Source: JAZDFC01 sp043808235
GTDB lineage: Bacteria; Bacteroidota; Ignavibacteria; Ignavibacteriales; Melioribacteraceae
Length of the DNA: 64,000 bases
Reading direction: 5' to 3'
Assembly: GCA_043808235.1 (NCBI GenBank)
Contig: JAZDFC010000039.1
Coordinates: 62,001 to 126,000 of the forward strand
Position numbers and translations under genes: made by a program. Below, in pieces: positions 9,150-16,930 of the stretch; position 1 is the stretch's first letter; each line of letters begins with the position of its first letter. The notes under the pieces were generated by a model. The model was not told where the DNA came from. It did no database searches and worked only from the letters and a program-made list of their open reading frames with translations.

Positions 9150-9289
9150 CTAAAGAGGCTGTGTGAAAATTGTAAAGCGAAATTTATTTCGCTCATGAAA
9201 ACTTCAAAAATATTACAAATTATTAAGAAGCGAGATGAATCTCGCTCTATAATCGACATTTTCATACAAGCCGTGAAGCGAACGGTAAT
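9150..9289. repeat. MITE-like repeat element, copy 2 (inverted)
   Basis: Its reverse complement aligns along its length with 3317-3456, with scattered substitutions and small indels (estimated by eye at about 85% identity). It contains the same two palindromes: AGCGAAAT (9176-9183), TT, ATTTCGCT (9186-9193), and AGCGAGAT (9229-9236), GA, ATCTCGCT (9239-9246). The two-base centres differ from those of copy 1 while the arms are conserved. It lies in the gap between the GNAT gene and the flavoprotein gene and has no coding capacity. Confidence 0.8.
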
Positions 9290-9312
9290 GGATGAAATGA
9301 TTGTTTTATTGT

Positions 9313-9331
9313 CCGTCAGTAAAACTGACGG
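9313..9331. repeat. Hairpin CCGTCAGT-AAA-ACTGACGG
   Basis: A perfect 8-bp inverted repeat with a three-base loop, followed by CAATTTATT. A weaker relative, TTAGT-AAA-ACTAA, sits at 3466-3478 beside the other MITE-like copy, which suggests it belongs to the same family. It could act as a terminator but is not followed by a clean U-tract. Confidence 0.5.
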
Positions 9332-9416
9332 CAATTTATTCTCTGATTTAATAGTTTTATAAAGCGCTTTGTGTTAGATTCTTACAATTACTCTAAATAG
9401 CTCGAAAAAATAATTT

Positions 9417-10586
9417 ATGAAAAACGAATACGATATAATAGTTGTTGGCGCTGGACCGGCCGGATCAATTGCGGCAAGGTTTGCCGCCGGGCAGGGTGTT
9501 TCTGTTTTGATGCTTGAGAAGGATCGAGATGTCGGATACCCGGTTCGATGCGGCGAAGCAGTGAGTAAAGTTGGACTCGAACAATTTATTGAGCCGAATG
9601 AAAAATTCATCGCGGCTACAATAAATAAATTCTCAATGATTTCTCCCGATGATACTGAAGTGGTTCTCCCGCTTGATCAAACAGGGTATATTCTTGAAAG
9701 AAGAATTTTTGATTACGAACTCGCAAAACAAGCCGGTAATGCCGGAGCCGAAATTTTAACGCGCGCTTATGTAAACGGATTGCTATTCGATGAAGGAAAG
9801 GTTGCCGGTGTGAAATTTGAGTATCAAGGTGAACAGCGCGAAGTAAAATCTAAAATTGTGATTGCTGCCGATGGCGTTGAGTCGAGAGTGGGAAGATGGG
9901 CGGGTTTAAAAACCTACATCGATTTCCGTGATATGGAAAGCGCGGTTCAAATTACAGCCGCAAATATCCCGGTTGATCAAAACACATGTTATTTCTATTT
10001 TGGACAGGAGTATGCGCCTCACGGATATTTTTGGATTTTTCCCAAAGGGAATAACTCTGCAAATATTGGACTCGGCGTAAGCGGCATGATCGGAAAGAAG
10101 AAATCCGCGCAATCTTATCTTAACGATTTTATGCAGAAGAAATATCCGTACGCGCCTGTGCTTACTCAAATTGCGGGCGGTGTACCCTGCAGTATTACAC
10201 TCGATAAAATTTCAGCGCAGGGAATAATGCTAACCGGTGATGCGGCCCGGCAGGTTAATCCGCTTTCCGGCGGCGGAATTACAAGTGGAATGATAGGCGG
10301 AAGTATTGCCGGATCAATCGCTGCCGAATCAATTAAAATGAAAAAGCCCGATCATGTTTTTACTTACGACAAAGCATGGCATGAGAGAGTAGGAAAGAAA
10401 CATGAAACTTATGACAGAATTAAAAACGGGATTTATAATTTTACCGATGAAAAATTTAATCAGATTGCTCACTCGTTTTCAAAAGTGAAAATGGAAAAAC
10501 GCACTCTTGGAAATCTATTCACGACAGCGTTGATTAATAATCCATCGTTGCTGATCGATGTTGCAAAGGTGTTTGTCGTTCGATGA
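9417..10586 (+). CDS. Geranylgeranyl-reductase-family flavoprotein
   Basis: A 389-residue FAD-dependent oxidoreductase. The Rossmann signature IIVVGAGPAGSIAAR begins at about residue 7, RCGEAVSKVGLEQF is the family's substrate-side Cys/Gly motif, and MLTGDAARQVNPLSGGGI is the second FAD-binding motif. This family saturates isoprenoid chains: archaeal lipid geranylgeranyl groups, chlorophyll phytyl tails and, in some bacteria, menaquinone side chains. In a non-photosynthetic FCB bacterium a quinone or polyprenol substrate is likely, but this is inference. Its stop overlaps the start of a histidine kinase gene by four bases, so the two are co-translated. That suggests a link between the enzyme and membrane sensing. 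Confidence 0.88.
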   Translation: MKNEYDIIVVGAGPAGSIAARFAAGQGVSVLMLEKDRDVGYPVRCGEAVSKVGLEQFIEPNEKFIAATINKFSMISPDDTEVVLPLDQTGYILERRIFDYELAKQAGNAGAEILTRAYVNGLLFDEGKVAGVKFEYQGEQREVKSKIVIAADGVESRVGRWAGLKTYIDFRDMESAVQITAANIPVDQNTCYFYFGQEYAPHGYFWIFPKGNNSANIGLGVSGMIGKKKSAQSYLNDFMQKKYPYAPVLTQIAGGVPCSITLDKISAQGIMLTGDAARQVNPLSGGGITSGMIGGSIAGSIAAESIKMKKPDHVFTYDKAWHERVGKKHETYDRIKNGIYNFTDEKFNQIAHSFSKVKMEKRTLGNLFTTALINNPSLLIDVAKVFVVR

Positions 10587-12088
10587 AAAAGATAATCCTT
10601 GAAATATTGCAACAGCATTATGAGGATGTTGTCGAGAATTGGGTGCGGGCTATTTCAGATCAGCTTGCCGAAAAATTATCGGAATCGCAAATAAGAACAT
10701 TTGTTGAAAGTACGCTGATTATATTAATGGACATCATCGAAAATTCGGATTACCTTGCGGCGGATCAATATCTAATCGACAATTACAATCTCTTCAATTC
10801 TGCGCAGTTAAATCTGCTTGAGATCAGTCAGTTGTTTACTCAATGCAGATATGCTGTTTTTAATGTAATTGAAAAGAATAAAACTTATCAATACGATCCG
10901 GTAATTCTTCTTGGCTTTATCGATAGTATCATCGAGCAGATATTTGCGCGTTATGGTATGCTGCACCAGCAGGCGCTTATGCGGGAATTAACCCAGGATC
11001 GCGACAGACTTGCATCCAAGCTTGATCAAAACCAGGAATATCTTAAAAGTATTTTGCATTCAACCGATTCGGCAATATTGATGGTTGATGAGGATGAAAA
11101 AATAATTGCATGGAATAAAAGCGCAGAAAAAATCTTTGGATATAAAGAGGAAGAAGTTCTCGGCAAGGGTTCGTCATTTCTCTTTCCGCCCGGCGAAAAT
11201 TATGAGAAAGAACTTCAGTACATTAAAAGCGAAACTAAAAGAAGAGGATATGTAAAGATCGATGAAACCGAGCGGCTCGATAAAAAGGGCAGAGCGATTT
11301 CGGTTGAATTGAATGTTTCAAAACTGCCCGGGAAAAACGGAAACTACTCCGGTAGATCGATAATTATTAAAGATAAAACCGAAGTAAAAAAATTACAGGA
11401 ACAGGTTGACCAGTCCGAAAAACTTGCAGTCATCGGTCAGCTTGCCGCCGGCGTTGCTCATGAAATCGGTAATCCACTCGCATCCATATCATCGCTAATA
11501 CAGATATTGCAGAGAAAAACCAGCGACGATTTCTTGAGCGAGCAATATGCAACAATAAAAGAAAATATTGATAGGATTACAAAAATTGTGCGTGAGCTTG
11601 TTGACTTTTCGCGACCGCCAAGTTACGAAAACCAACCGACGCAGATAACGGACGTTATTAAAACTGCAATTGGTATTGTTAAGTACGACAAGCGCGTAAA
11701 AAAGGTTCAGTTCATAACCGAGTATGATTATGAAATGCCGGTTATAAAAATTGTCCCGGATCAACTGCTGCAGGTTTTCGTCAATATTCTTATCAACGCA
11801 CTTGATGCGATGGCAGGGCAGGGAAATATTTCTGTTAGATCGTTTCATGATGATAATTTCGCGTCCATCGAAATAAAAGACAGCGGCTGCGGCATGACAA
11901 AAGAAGTTATGGATAAAATTTTCAATCCTTTTTTTACAACAAAGGAAGTTGGCAAAGGAACCGGGCTTGGATTATCGGTTAGCTACGGAATAGTGAAAAA
12001 ATTTAATGGCGAAATTCTTGTTGATAGCGAACAAGGTAAAGGAAGTATATTTACAATTAAACTGCCTGTGGTAAATAATGTTGAGTAA
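10583..12088 (+). CDS. PAS-domain sensor histidine kinase
   Basis: A 501-residue cytosolic kinase without membrane helices. Residues 1-140 form a helical N-terminal domain that looks like the RsbR/histidine-kinase N-terminal globin-like module (HYEDVVENWVRAISDQL). A PAS domain follows (about 152-268, with AILMVDEDEKIIAWNKSAEKIFGY). The dimerisation/phosphoacceptor region has His293 in GVAHEIGNPLASISS. The ATPase domain has the N box NILINALDAM and the G boxes IKDSGCGM and KGTGLGLSVSYG. The gene overlaps the upstream flavoprotein gene by four bases and is followed after 116 bp by an NtrC-type regulator, its probable partner. The signal may be redox or small-molecule; nothing in the PAS domain shows a haem or flavin site by eye. 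Confidence 0.92.
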   Translation: MKKIILEILQQHYEDVVENWVRAISDQLAEKLSESQIRTFVESTLIILMDIIENSDYLAADQYLIDNYNLFNSAQLNLLEISQLFTQCRYAVFNVIEKNKTYQYDPVILLGFIDSIIEQIFARYGMLHQQALMRELTQDRDRLASKLDQNQEYLKSILHSTDSAILMVDEDEKIIAWNKSAEKIFGYKEEEVLGKGSSFLFPPGENYEKELQYIKSETKRRGYVKIDETERLDKKGRAISVELNVSKLPGKNGNYSGRSIIIKDKTEVKKLQEQVDQSEKLAVIGQLAAGVAHEIGNPLASISSLIQILQRKTSDDFLSEQYATIKENIDRITKIVRELVDFSRPPSYENQPTQITDVIKTAIGIVKYDKRVKKVQFITEYDYEMPVIKIVPDQLLQVFVNILINALDAMAGQGNISVRSFHDDNFASIEIKDSGCGMTKEVMDKIFNPFFTTKEVGKGTGLGLSVSYGIVKKFNGEILVDSEQGKGSIFTIKLPVVNNVE

Positions 12089-12115
12089 AATATTTTACAA
12101 ACTAATCGTTCACGT

Positions 12116-12166
12116 ATCATCCTTTAGGATGATTTATTCGGATAGCGATACCGTTTACGGTATCGC
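12116..12166. repeat. Paired hairpin repeat between kinase and regulator genes
   Basis: Two perfect palindromes lie close together: ATCATCCT (12116-12123), TT, AGGATGAT (12126-12133), then GCGATACCGT (12145-12154), TT, ACGGTATCGC (12157-12166). Both have a two-base centre between T and A. The first has the same arms as the palindrome at 48721-48738. Sitting inside a likely operon, they may attenuate read-through or protect the upstream mRNA. Confidence 0.75.
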
Positions 12167-12204
12167 GGTGAAAAAATTTAGCACAACAACTCCGGGGTGA
12201 AATA

Positions 12205-13575
12205 ATGTCAATCAAAATATTAGTTGCCGATGATGAAAAAGCGATTCGCGATTCGCTGAAAATAATTCTTACCGACGAAGGTTACGAAACAGTTACCGCC
12301 GAAGATGGCGAAGAGGCGCTGGAAGTAATTAAAAACAAAGATATCGATATCACAATTACAGATATTAAAATGCCGAAATTAGACGGGATTGAATTGCTAA
12401 CGAACGCAAGTAAAATTTCGCCCGACACATTTTTTATTATTATGACCGCATATGCGTCGGTTAAAACCGCAATAGATGCGTTACGGCAGGGCGCATACGA
12501 CTATCTTATTAAACCTGTTGAGTTTGACGATCTCATTATTCGAATTAAAAGATTAGCTGAATTCAAAAATCTTGCATTGGAAAACAGAACTCTCCGTCAG
12601 CGGCTCTCTGCCGAAACCGGATATCAAAACATAATCGGAAAAAGCGAATCGATGCAAAAGGTTTTTGACATCATTGACCAAGTTGCATCAACAAACAGCA
12701 GTGTTTTTATTTATGGTAAGAGTGGAACGGGAAAAGAACTTGTCGCACGGGCAATTCATTTTAAAAGTAAAAGAAGCGACAAAATATTTCTTCCCGTAAA
12801 CTGCGGCGCCATTTCTGAAAACTTAATTGAGAGCGAACTATTCGGTCATAAAAAAGGATCGTTCACCGGCGCAACGGAAGATAAAATGGGATTGTTCAAA
12901 GTTGCTGATGGAGGCACCCTCTTCTTAGATGAGATTGGAGATTTGCCGTTGAATCTTCAGGTTAAACTTTTGCGTGCGATTGAAGACAGAGAATTTTTAC
13001 CCGTCGGCGGAACGAAGATGGTTAGTACCAACGTGCGGATAATTGCAGCTACCAATCAGGATATTTTCGAAAAAACAAAATCCGGTGAATTCAGAGAAGA
13101 TTTGTTTTACCGGTTGAACGTAATCGAAATAAAACTTCCCACATTGAATGAACGAAAAGAAGATATACCGTTTCTTGCAAATCATTTTATTGAAAAATAC
13201 TGCAAGGAGATGGGAAAGAAAGTACACTCGGTTGACAATGACACAATGAAAATATTTATGAGTCATGAATGGCGCGGCGGCGTGCGCGAATTGGAAAATG
13301 TAATTGAACGCGCTGTAATATTTGCGCGCAGTGAATTGATTACCTCAAACGAATTGCCGGATTATTTGAAAGGAACTACGGTTTCATCAGGCTATTCCGA
13401 TTCATTAAAAGACGCAACGCGCGAATTTGAGAAGGAACACATTCTAAAAATCATGAAGAAATACGAGTTCAACAAAGATGCGGTTGCGCATGCGCTCAAC
13501 ATTGGTTTGTCTTCGTTATATCGTAAGATGGAAGAGCTCGGAATCCCGACAAAAATTTCTGAGGATGAAGGATAA
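12205..13575 (+). CDS. NtrC-family sigma-54-dependent response regulator
   Basis: A 456-residue regulator. The receiver domain (1-120) has phospho-acceptor Asp53 in ITDIKMPKLD and the conserved Lys in LIKPVE. The AAA+ domain has Walker A GKSGTGKE (171-178), the sigma-54-contacting loop GSFTGA (218-223) and Walker B GGTLFLDE (237-244). A Fis-type helix-turn-helix closes it (EFNKDAVAHALNIGLSSLYR). The GAFTGA loop carries Ser for Ala, a common conservative variant. It should activate sigma-54 promoters when phosphorylated by the adjacent PAS kinase. Its targets are unknown; I saw no convincing -24/-12 promoter nearby. The ATG at 12205 follows a GGGGTGAAATA ribosome-binding region. Confidence 0.93.
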   Translation: MSIKILVADDEKAIRDSLKIILTDEGYETVTAEDGEEALEVIKNKDIDITITDIKMPKLDGIELLTNASKISPDTFFIIMTAYASVKTAIDALRQGAYDYLIKPVEFDDLIIRIKRLAEFKNLALENRTLRQRLSAETGYQNIIGKSESMQKVFDIIDQVASTNSSVFIYGKSGTGKELVARAIHFKSKRSDKIFLPVNCGAISENLIESELFGHKKGSFTGATEDKMGLFKVADGGTLFLDEIGDLPLNLQVKLLRAIEDREFLPVGGTKMVSTNVRIIAATNQDIFEKTKSGEFREDLFYRLNVIEIKLPTLNERKEDIPFLANHFIEKYCKEMGKKVHSVDNDTMKIFMSHEWRGGVRELENVIERAVIFARSELITSNELPDYLKGTTVSSGYSDSLKDATREFEKEHILKIMKKYEFNKDAVAHALNIGLSSLYRKMEELGIPTKISEDEG

Positions 13576-13582
13576 TTTTATT

Positions 13583-13632
13583 AGAAACGACATATCTTCA
13601 GTCCATTTTTTAGAAAAAGATATGTCGTTTCT
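13583..13632. terminator. Bidirectional terminator hairpin
   Basis: A perfect 16-bp inverted repeat, AGAAACGACATATCTT (13583-13598) and AAGATATGTCGTTTCT (13617-13632), lies in the 68 bp between two convergent genes. The arms end in T/A-rich sequence on both strands, which fits termination from both sides. Confidence 0.85.
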
Positions 13633-13643
13633 TCCTGCTTGAT

Positions 13644-15926
13644 TTAAAATTCTACGCTTATTCCAATAGACGGCAGTAAACCGATACTTTCTTCTTCGTC
13701 AAGTTTATTCTCTCTATAATTCCAACGGATCCTGTTACTTTGTTTGTTATTATAAATGTTTTGAACATCGATGTAAGTAATCAAACTCCAGCTCTCGAAG
13801 TTCCATCGTTTATCGACTCTTAAATCGAGACTATGCAAAGGATCGAATCGGAGAGTATTATAATCGGAAATGTTTTGAGTTCCATTCAAACCGAATGGAG
13901 TGTAAGGAATTCCCGAAGCGAATCTGAATTTGAATGATGTTTCCCACTCGTCATCGAAGATGTAACCGCCGCTGAAACTAAATATCCACTTTTGATCATA
14001 AGCGCCCGGACGTTCAATGCCGTCGAGCGAAGTGAAATACGATTCGCTATAAGTCCCGCTCATCAATCCATATAATCCGGTTCCGGAAGATTTTTTCTGA
14101 ATCGATAATTCAAGTCCGCGAACAAATCCTTTCCCGTCGCTGCTCAATGGCTCCAATCCAAACGCAGCAAAGTTATCCTCGGCGCCGGGGAATCCAACTC
14201 CTGTATTTGCCAGCACCAGGTAAGAACGCAATATACTTGCCGGATAATCCGAATAGTTCTTATAGAATATTTCGGTTTTAAATCTGATGTCTTCCCGAAG
14301 GAGTCTTTCAAATCCAAGCACATATTGTACAACCCGAATCGCATTGAGGTTGTTTGCGTTATTCGATGTTAATAGCCAAATGTAAGTTGGAAACTGGTAA
14401 TATAGACCGGTGCTAAAATTCAAGCTTGTCAATTCATCGAATTGGAGACTCGTAGAAAACCGCGGGCTGAAATAATATTTGTTTTTTATACCGTCGAAAT
14501 AATCAACACGAAAACCAAGATTGACACGCCACATATCATAATAAAATCCGCTATACTGTGTGTACAATGCCGACTTCAAATATTTTTCATCGGGACTTAT
14601 TTTCGTAACCGGCAAGACTTCTCCGTAAGTTGTAATAAAATCCGAAGGGAAAATAACATCGCCGTAAAAATCAATTATCTTACCGGATAGCCCGGCGGAG
14701 ATTTCCGAATTTGGCAGCATTTTATAAACCACTTCGGCTTTGATTTCGTTTTCCGCTTCGATTGTTTTGTTCAGAAAAATCGGAATAAAAAAGGTGTCTT
14801 TCTGAAACGAATTATATTTTATATAACTTCTGCTCGCACTGAAATTTATAAATCCCTTGTTAAATAAGTGAAGGAAAGAAAGGCCCGCTGTGTATTGGTT
14901 CTGTTCGCTTGCAAGAATTCGCGAATTGTCGTATATATCTTTTGCGTCGTCGTTATTAAAATTTACTCTATCGAGTGCGCCAATAAGCAAAAACGATAAT
15001 TTGTTGTGAGGATCAAAATCATAATTCATCTTTGAAAGCAGATCGTAATATTCCGGTACAAAGCTGAATCCGGCAGCGTTAAAAATGAAATCGAGATAAC
15101 TACGCCGCAGTGAGAAGAGATAATTGCCTTTGCTATTGAATGGTCCTTCGAGATTCAAACCGAATTGAGTTGCCGAAATTGTTGCCTTCCCGCCAAACCG
15201 GTCGTCTCTCCCTTCGCGTAAATCAATGTTTAATACCGATGAAAGTTTGTCGCCGTACCGAGATGAAAATCCACCGGTAGAAAAAGATGTCTCTCTCACA
15301 AAATCGAGATTTATATAGCTAAGCGGACCGCCGGTTGCTCCCTGTGTTGCAAAATGATTTATCGTGGGAATCATAAATCCGTCAAGCATATAAAGATTTT
15401 CGGACGGAGCTCCTCCGCGCACAATCAAATCATTCCGAGCTGCTGCTTGTTGTGCCACGCCGGGCAGCACCGATAATGCCCTTATCACATCTTCAAATCC
15501 TCCGGGCGATCTCCTTATTTCTTCGTAATTGAAAGTTTTCATGCTGGTTACTTCGAGTGGACTGTGCTCGAAATACTTTGATGTGACAATTACATTCTCG
15601 AGTTCAAGCGCCGACTCGCCCAGTTCAATTATTACATACGGCGGTCTTGCGGAATTAACCACAACATCAGTTTTAACAACAGATTCATATCCAACAAAAG
15701 ATGCCTGCAACAAATATGTTCCAGATGAAATTCCCGTTATTGTAAATTCACCATTTAAATCCGATGCCGCCCCGATAGTTGTTCCGGGAATAATGATATT
15801 AACGCCCGGCAGCGGCTCTTTCGAAATTTCATCAATCACTTTTCCGTTTATCGATAATCCGGATTGCTGCGCAAATAATCCAATTTCAAAAACTAGCAAA
15901 AAGGGCAATAATAATTTTCTTTTCAT
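13644..15926 (-). CDS. TonB-dependent receptor with CarboxypepD_reg-like N-domain
   Basis: A 760-residue outer-membrane receptor. A signal peptide (1-19, ending LFAQ) is followed by a carboxypeptidase-regulatory-like domain (GKVIDEISKEPLPGVNIIIPGTTIGAASD, about 26-110). The plug follows (MKTFNYEEIRRSPGGFEDVIRALSVLPGV and NDLIVRGGAPSENLYMLDGF), then a ~550-residue 22-strand barrel ending in aromatic-rich strands and a terminal Phe. It imports a large or scarce substrate using TonB energy; a TonB protein is encoded at 37640-38458. There is no SusD partner next to it, so a glycan role is not implied. AAAAGGA lies five bases before the ATG and supports the start. Confidence 0.92.
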   Translation of the reverse strand: MKRKLLLPFLLVFEIGLFAQQSGLSINGKVIDEISKEPLPGVNIIIPGTTIGAASDLNGEFTITGISSGTYLLQASFVGYESVVKTDVVVNSARPPYVIIELGESALELENVIVTSKYFEHSPLEVTSMKTFNYEEIRRSPGGFEDVIRALSVLPGVAQQAAARNDLIVRGGAPSENLYMLDGFMIPTINHFATQGATGGPLSYINLDFVRETSFSTGGFSSRYGDKLSSVLNIDLREGRDDRFGGKATISATQFGLNLEGPFNSKGNYLFSLRRSYLDFIFNAAGFSFVPEYYDLLSKMNYDFDPHNKLSFLLIGALDRVNFNNDDAKDIYDNSRILASEQNQYTAGLSFLHLFNKGFINFSASRSYIKYNSFQKDTFFIPIFLNKTIEAENEIKAEVVYKMLPNSEISAGLSGKIIDFYGDVIFPSDFITTYGEVLPVTKISPDEKYLKSALYTQYSGFYYDMWRVNLGFRVDYFDGIKNKYYFSPRFSTSLQFDELTSLNFSTGLYYQFPTYIWLLTSNNANNLNAIRVVQYVLGFERLLREDIRFKTEIFYKNYSDYPASILRSYLVLANTGVGFPGAEDNFAAFGLEPLSSDGKGFVRGLELSIQKKSSGTGLYGLMSGTYSESYFTSLDGIERPGAYDQKWIFSFSGGYIFDDEWETSFKFRFASGIPYTPFGLNGTQNISDYNTLRFDPLHSLDLRVDKRWNFESWSLITYIDVQNIYNNKQSNRIRWNYRENKLDEEESIGLLPSIGISVEF

Positions 15927-16005
15927 GGATTCCTTTTTAATTTTGAAAAGGTTAACAAGTCCCGGCGTAAATTAGTTTCGTCAAACACTTTAAAAATATA
16001 AAAAA

Positions 16006-16031
16006 CCGACAAACTGTTGCATGTTTATCGG
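16006..16031 (-). terminator. Possible terminator after lipoprotein gene
   Basis: CCGACAAAC (16006-16014) pairs with GTTTATCGG (16023-16031) with one mismatch. On the minus strand it lies just after the lipoprotein stop and runs into a T-rich tract. The stem is short, so this is tentative. Confidence 0.4.
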
Positions 16032-16058
16032 CTGTTGTCACAATCTAAAAAATCGAGA

Positions 16059-16667
16059 TTATTTGAAATATTTTATTGAAGCTATTGATGATTCGATTGC
16101 CTTTTCCACGGATTCGTAGAAGGTCTTTTTAATTGAATAATCGAACTGGATAATTTCATCTCGGTCATTCGTAAAAAGTAATTTAAAAGCTACGAGATCT
16201 ATTCTATCAACATGAAACCGCGTAATAGTAATTCCGTTATTTTCGTACTCATCCTTTTTAATATCATCGGGATTGAATTTGCTCATAATATCTTTTGAGT
16301 ACGCTTCAATAGCATCATCCATGTCCATTTCGGGATTGTTGATTTTGACTTTGCCGGTGAATAACATACTCCGGCTAACTGAGTCAATGAATACACTTGA
16401 AAGATTATATGAAAACAATTCTCTCGCGGCGTTTGCTGTGTCTTTTTTGATCATTCTGCTGGAAACTTCCGGGGGGAGCGGTTTCCAATTTATCGGTGGG
16501 TGATAAAAAACTCCAATATAGTTATCCGAAATTGCAGGATCGAGTTTAGTACTATCAATCATTATTTTTTTATCGGCGGTTTCTCCCGATCCGGATTTAC
16601 ATCCGAATCCATTAATTGCTATAAAAACAAACCAGAATGCTAAATAAAAATATTTCATTTTGTTCAT
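16059..16667 (-). CDS. Hypothetical lipoprotein, 202 aa
   Basis: Function not recognised. The N-terminus is a lipoprotein signal: MNKMKYFYLAFWFVFIAING followed by FGC, with the lipidated Cys at residue 23. The mature part has alternating charged and beta-rich segments. One of them (NGITITRFHVDRIDLVAFKLLFTND) recalls small lipoproteins that carry a PsbP/MOG1-like alpha-beta fold, but this is weak. It is transcribed away from the T9SS cargo gene at 16931 and toward the TonB receptor gene. AAGGA six bases upstream supports the first ATG. Confidence 0.7.
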   Translation of the reverse strand: MNKMKYFYLAFWFVFIAINGFGCKSGSGETADKKIMIDSTKLDPAISDNYIGVFYHPPINWKPLPPEVSSRMIKKDTANAARELFSYNLSSVFIDSVSRSMLFTGKVKINNPEMDMDDAIEAYSKDIMSKFNPDDIKKDEYENNGITITRFHVDRIDLVAFKLLFTNDRDEIIQFDYSIKKTFYESVEKAIESSIASIKYFK

Positions 16668-16930
16668 CAGAAATCCTTATAAAAATATTGGAAAAAATAC
16701 TGATTCGAATAGTCATTCCCAATTTTTTGTTATTGTTTTTTTAATCCAGTTCCCGGGAAAATACTTCGCAGATTTTTGAGTTCTTAATTGCGTAATTTTC
16801 GCCGGTAACAAATTTGTTTTGCCGCTTTATCGGCAATTGGAAAATATTAGTACCCCGCTATTTTGGGATTGCATTATATAAAAATTGTTTCCATATAGAG
16901 CATGTTGTTATTTAATTATGAGCTATTGAA

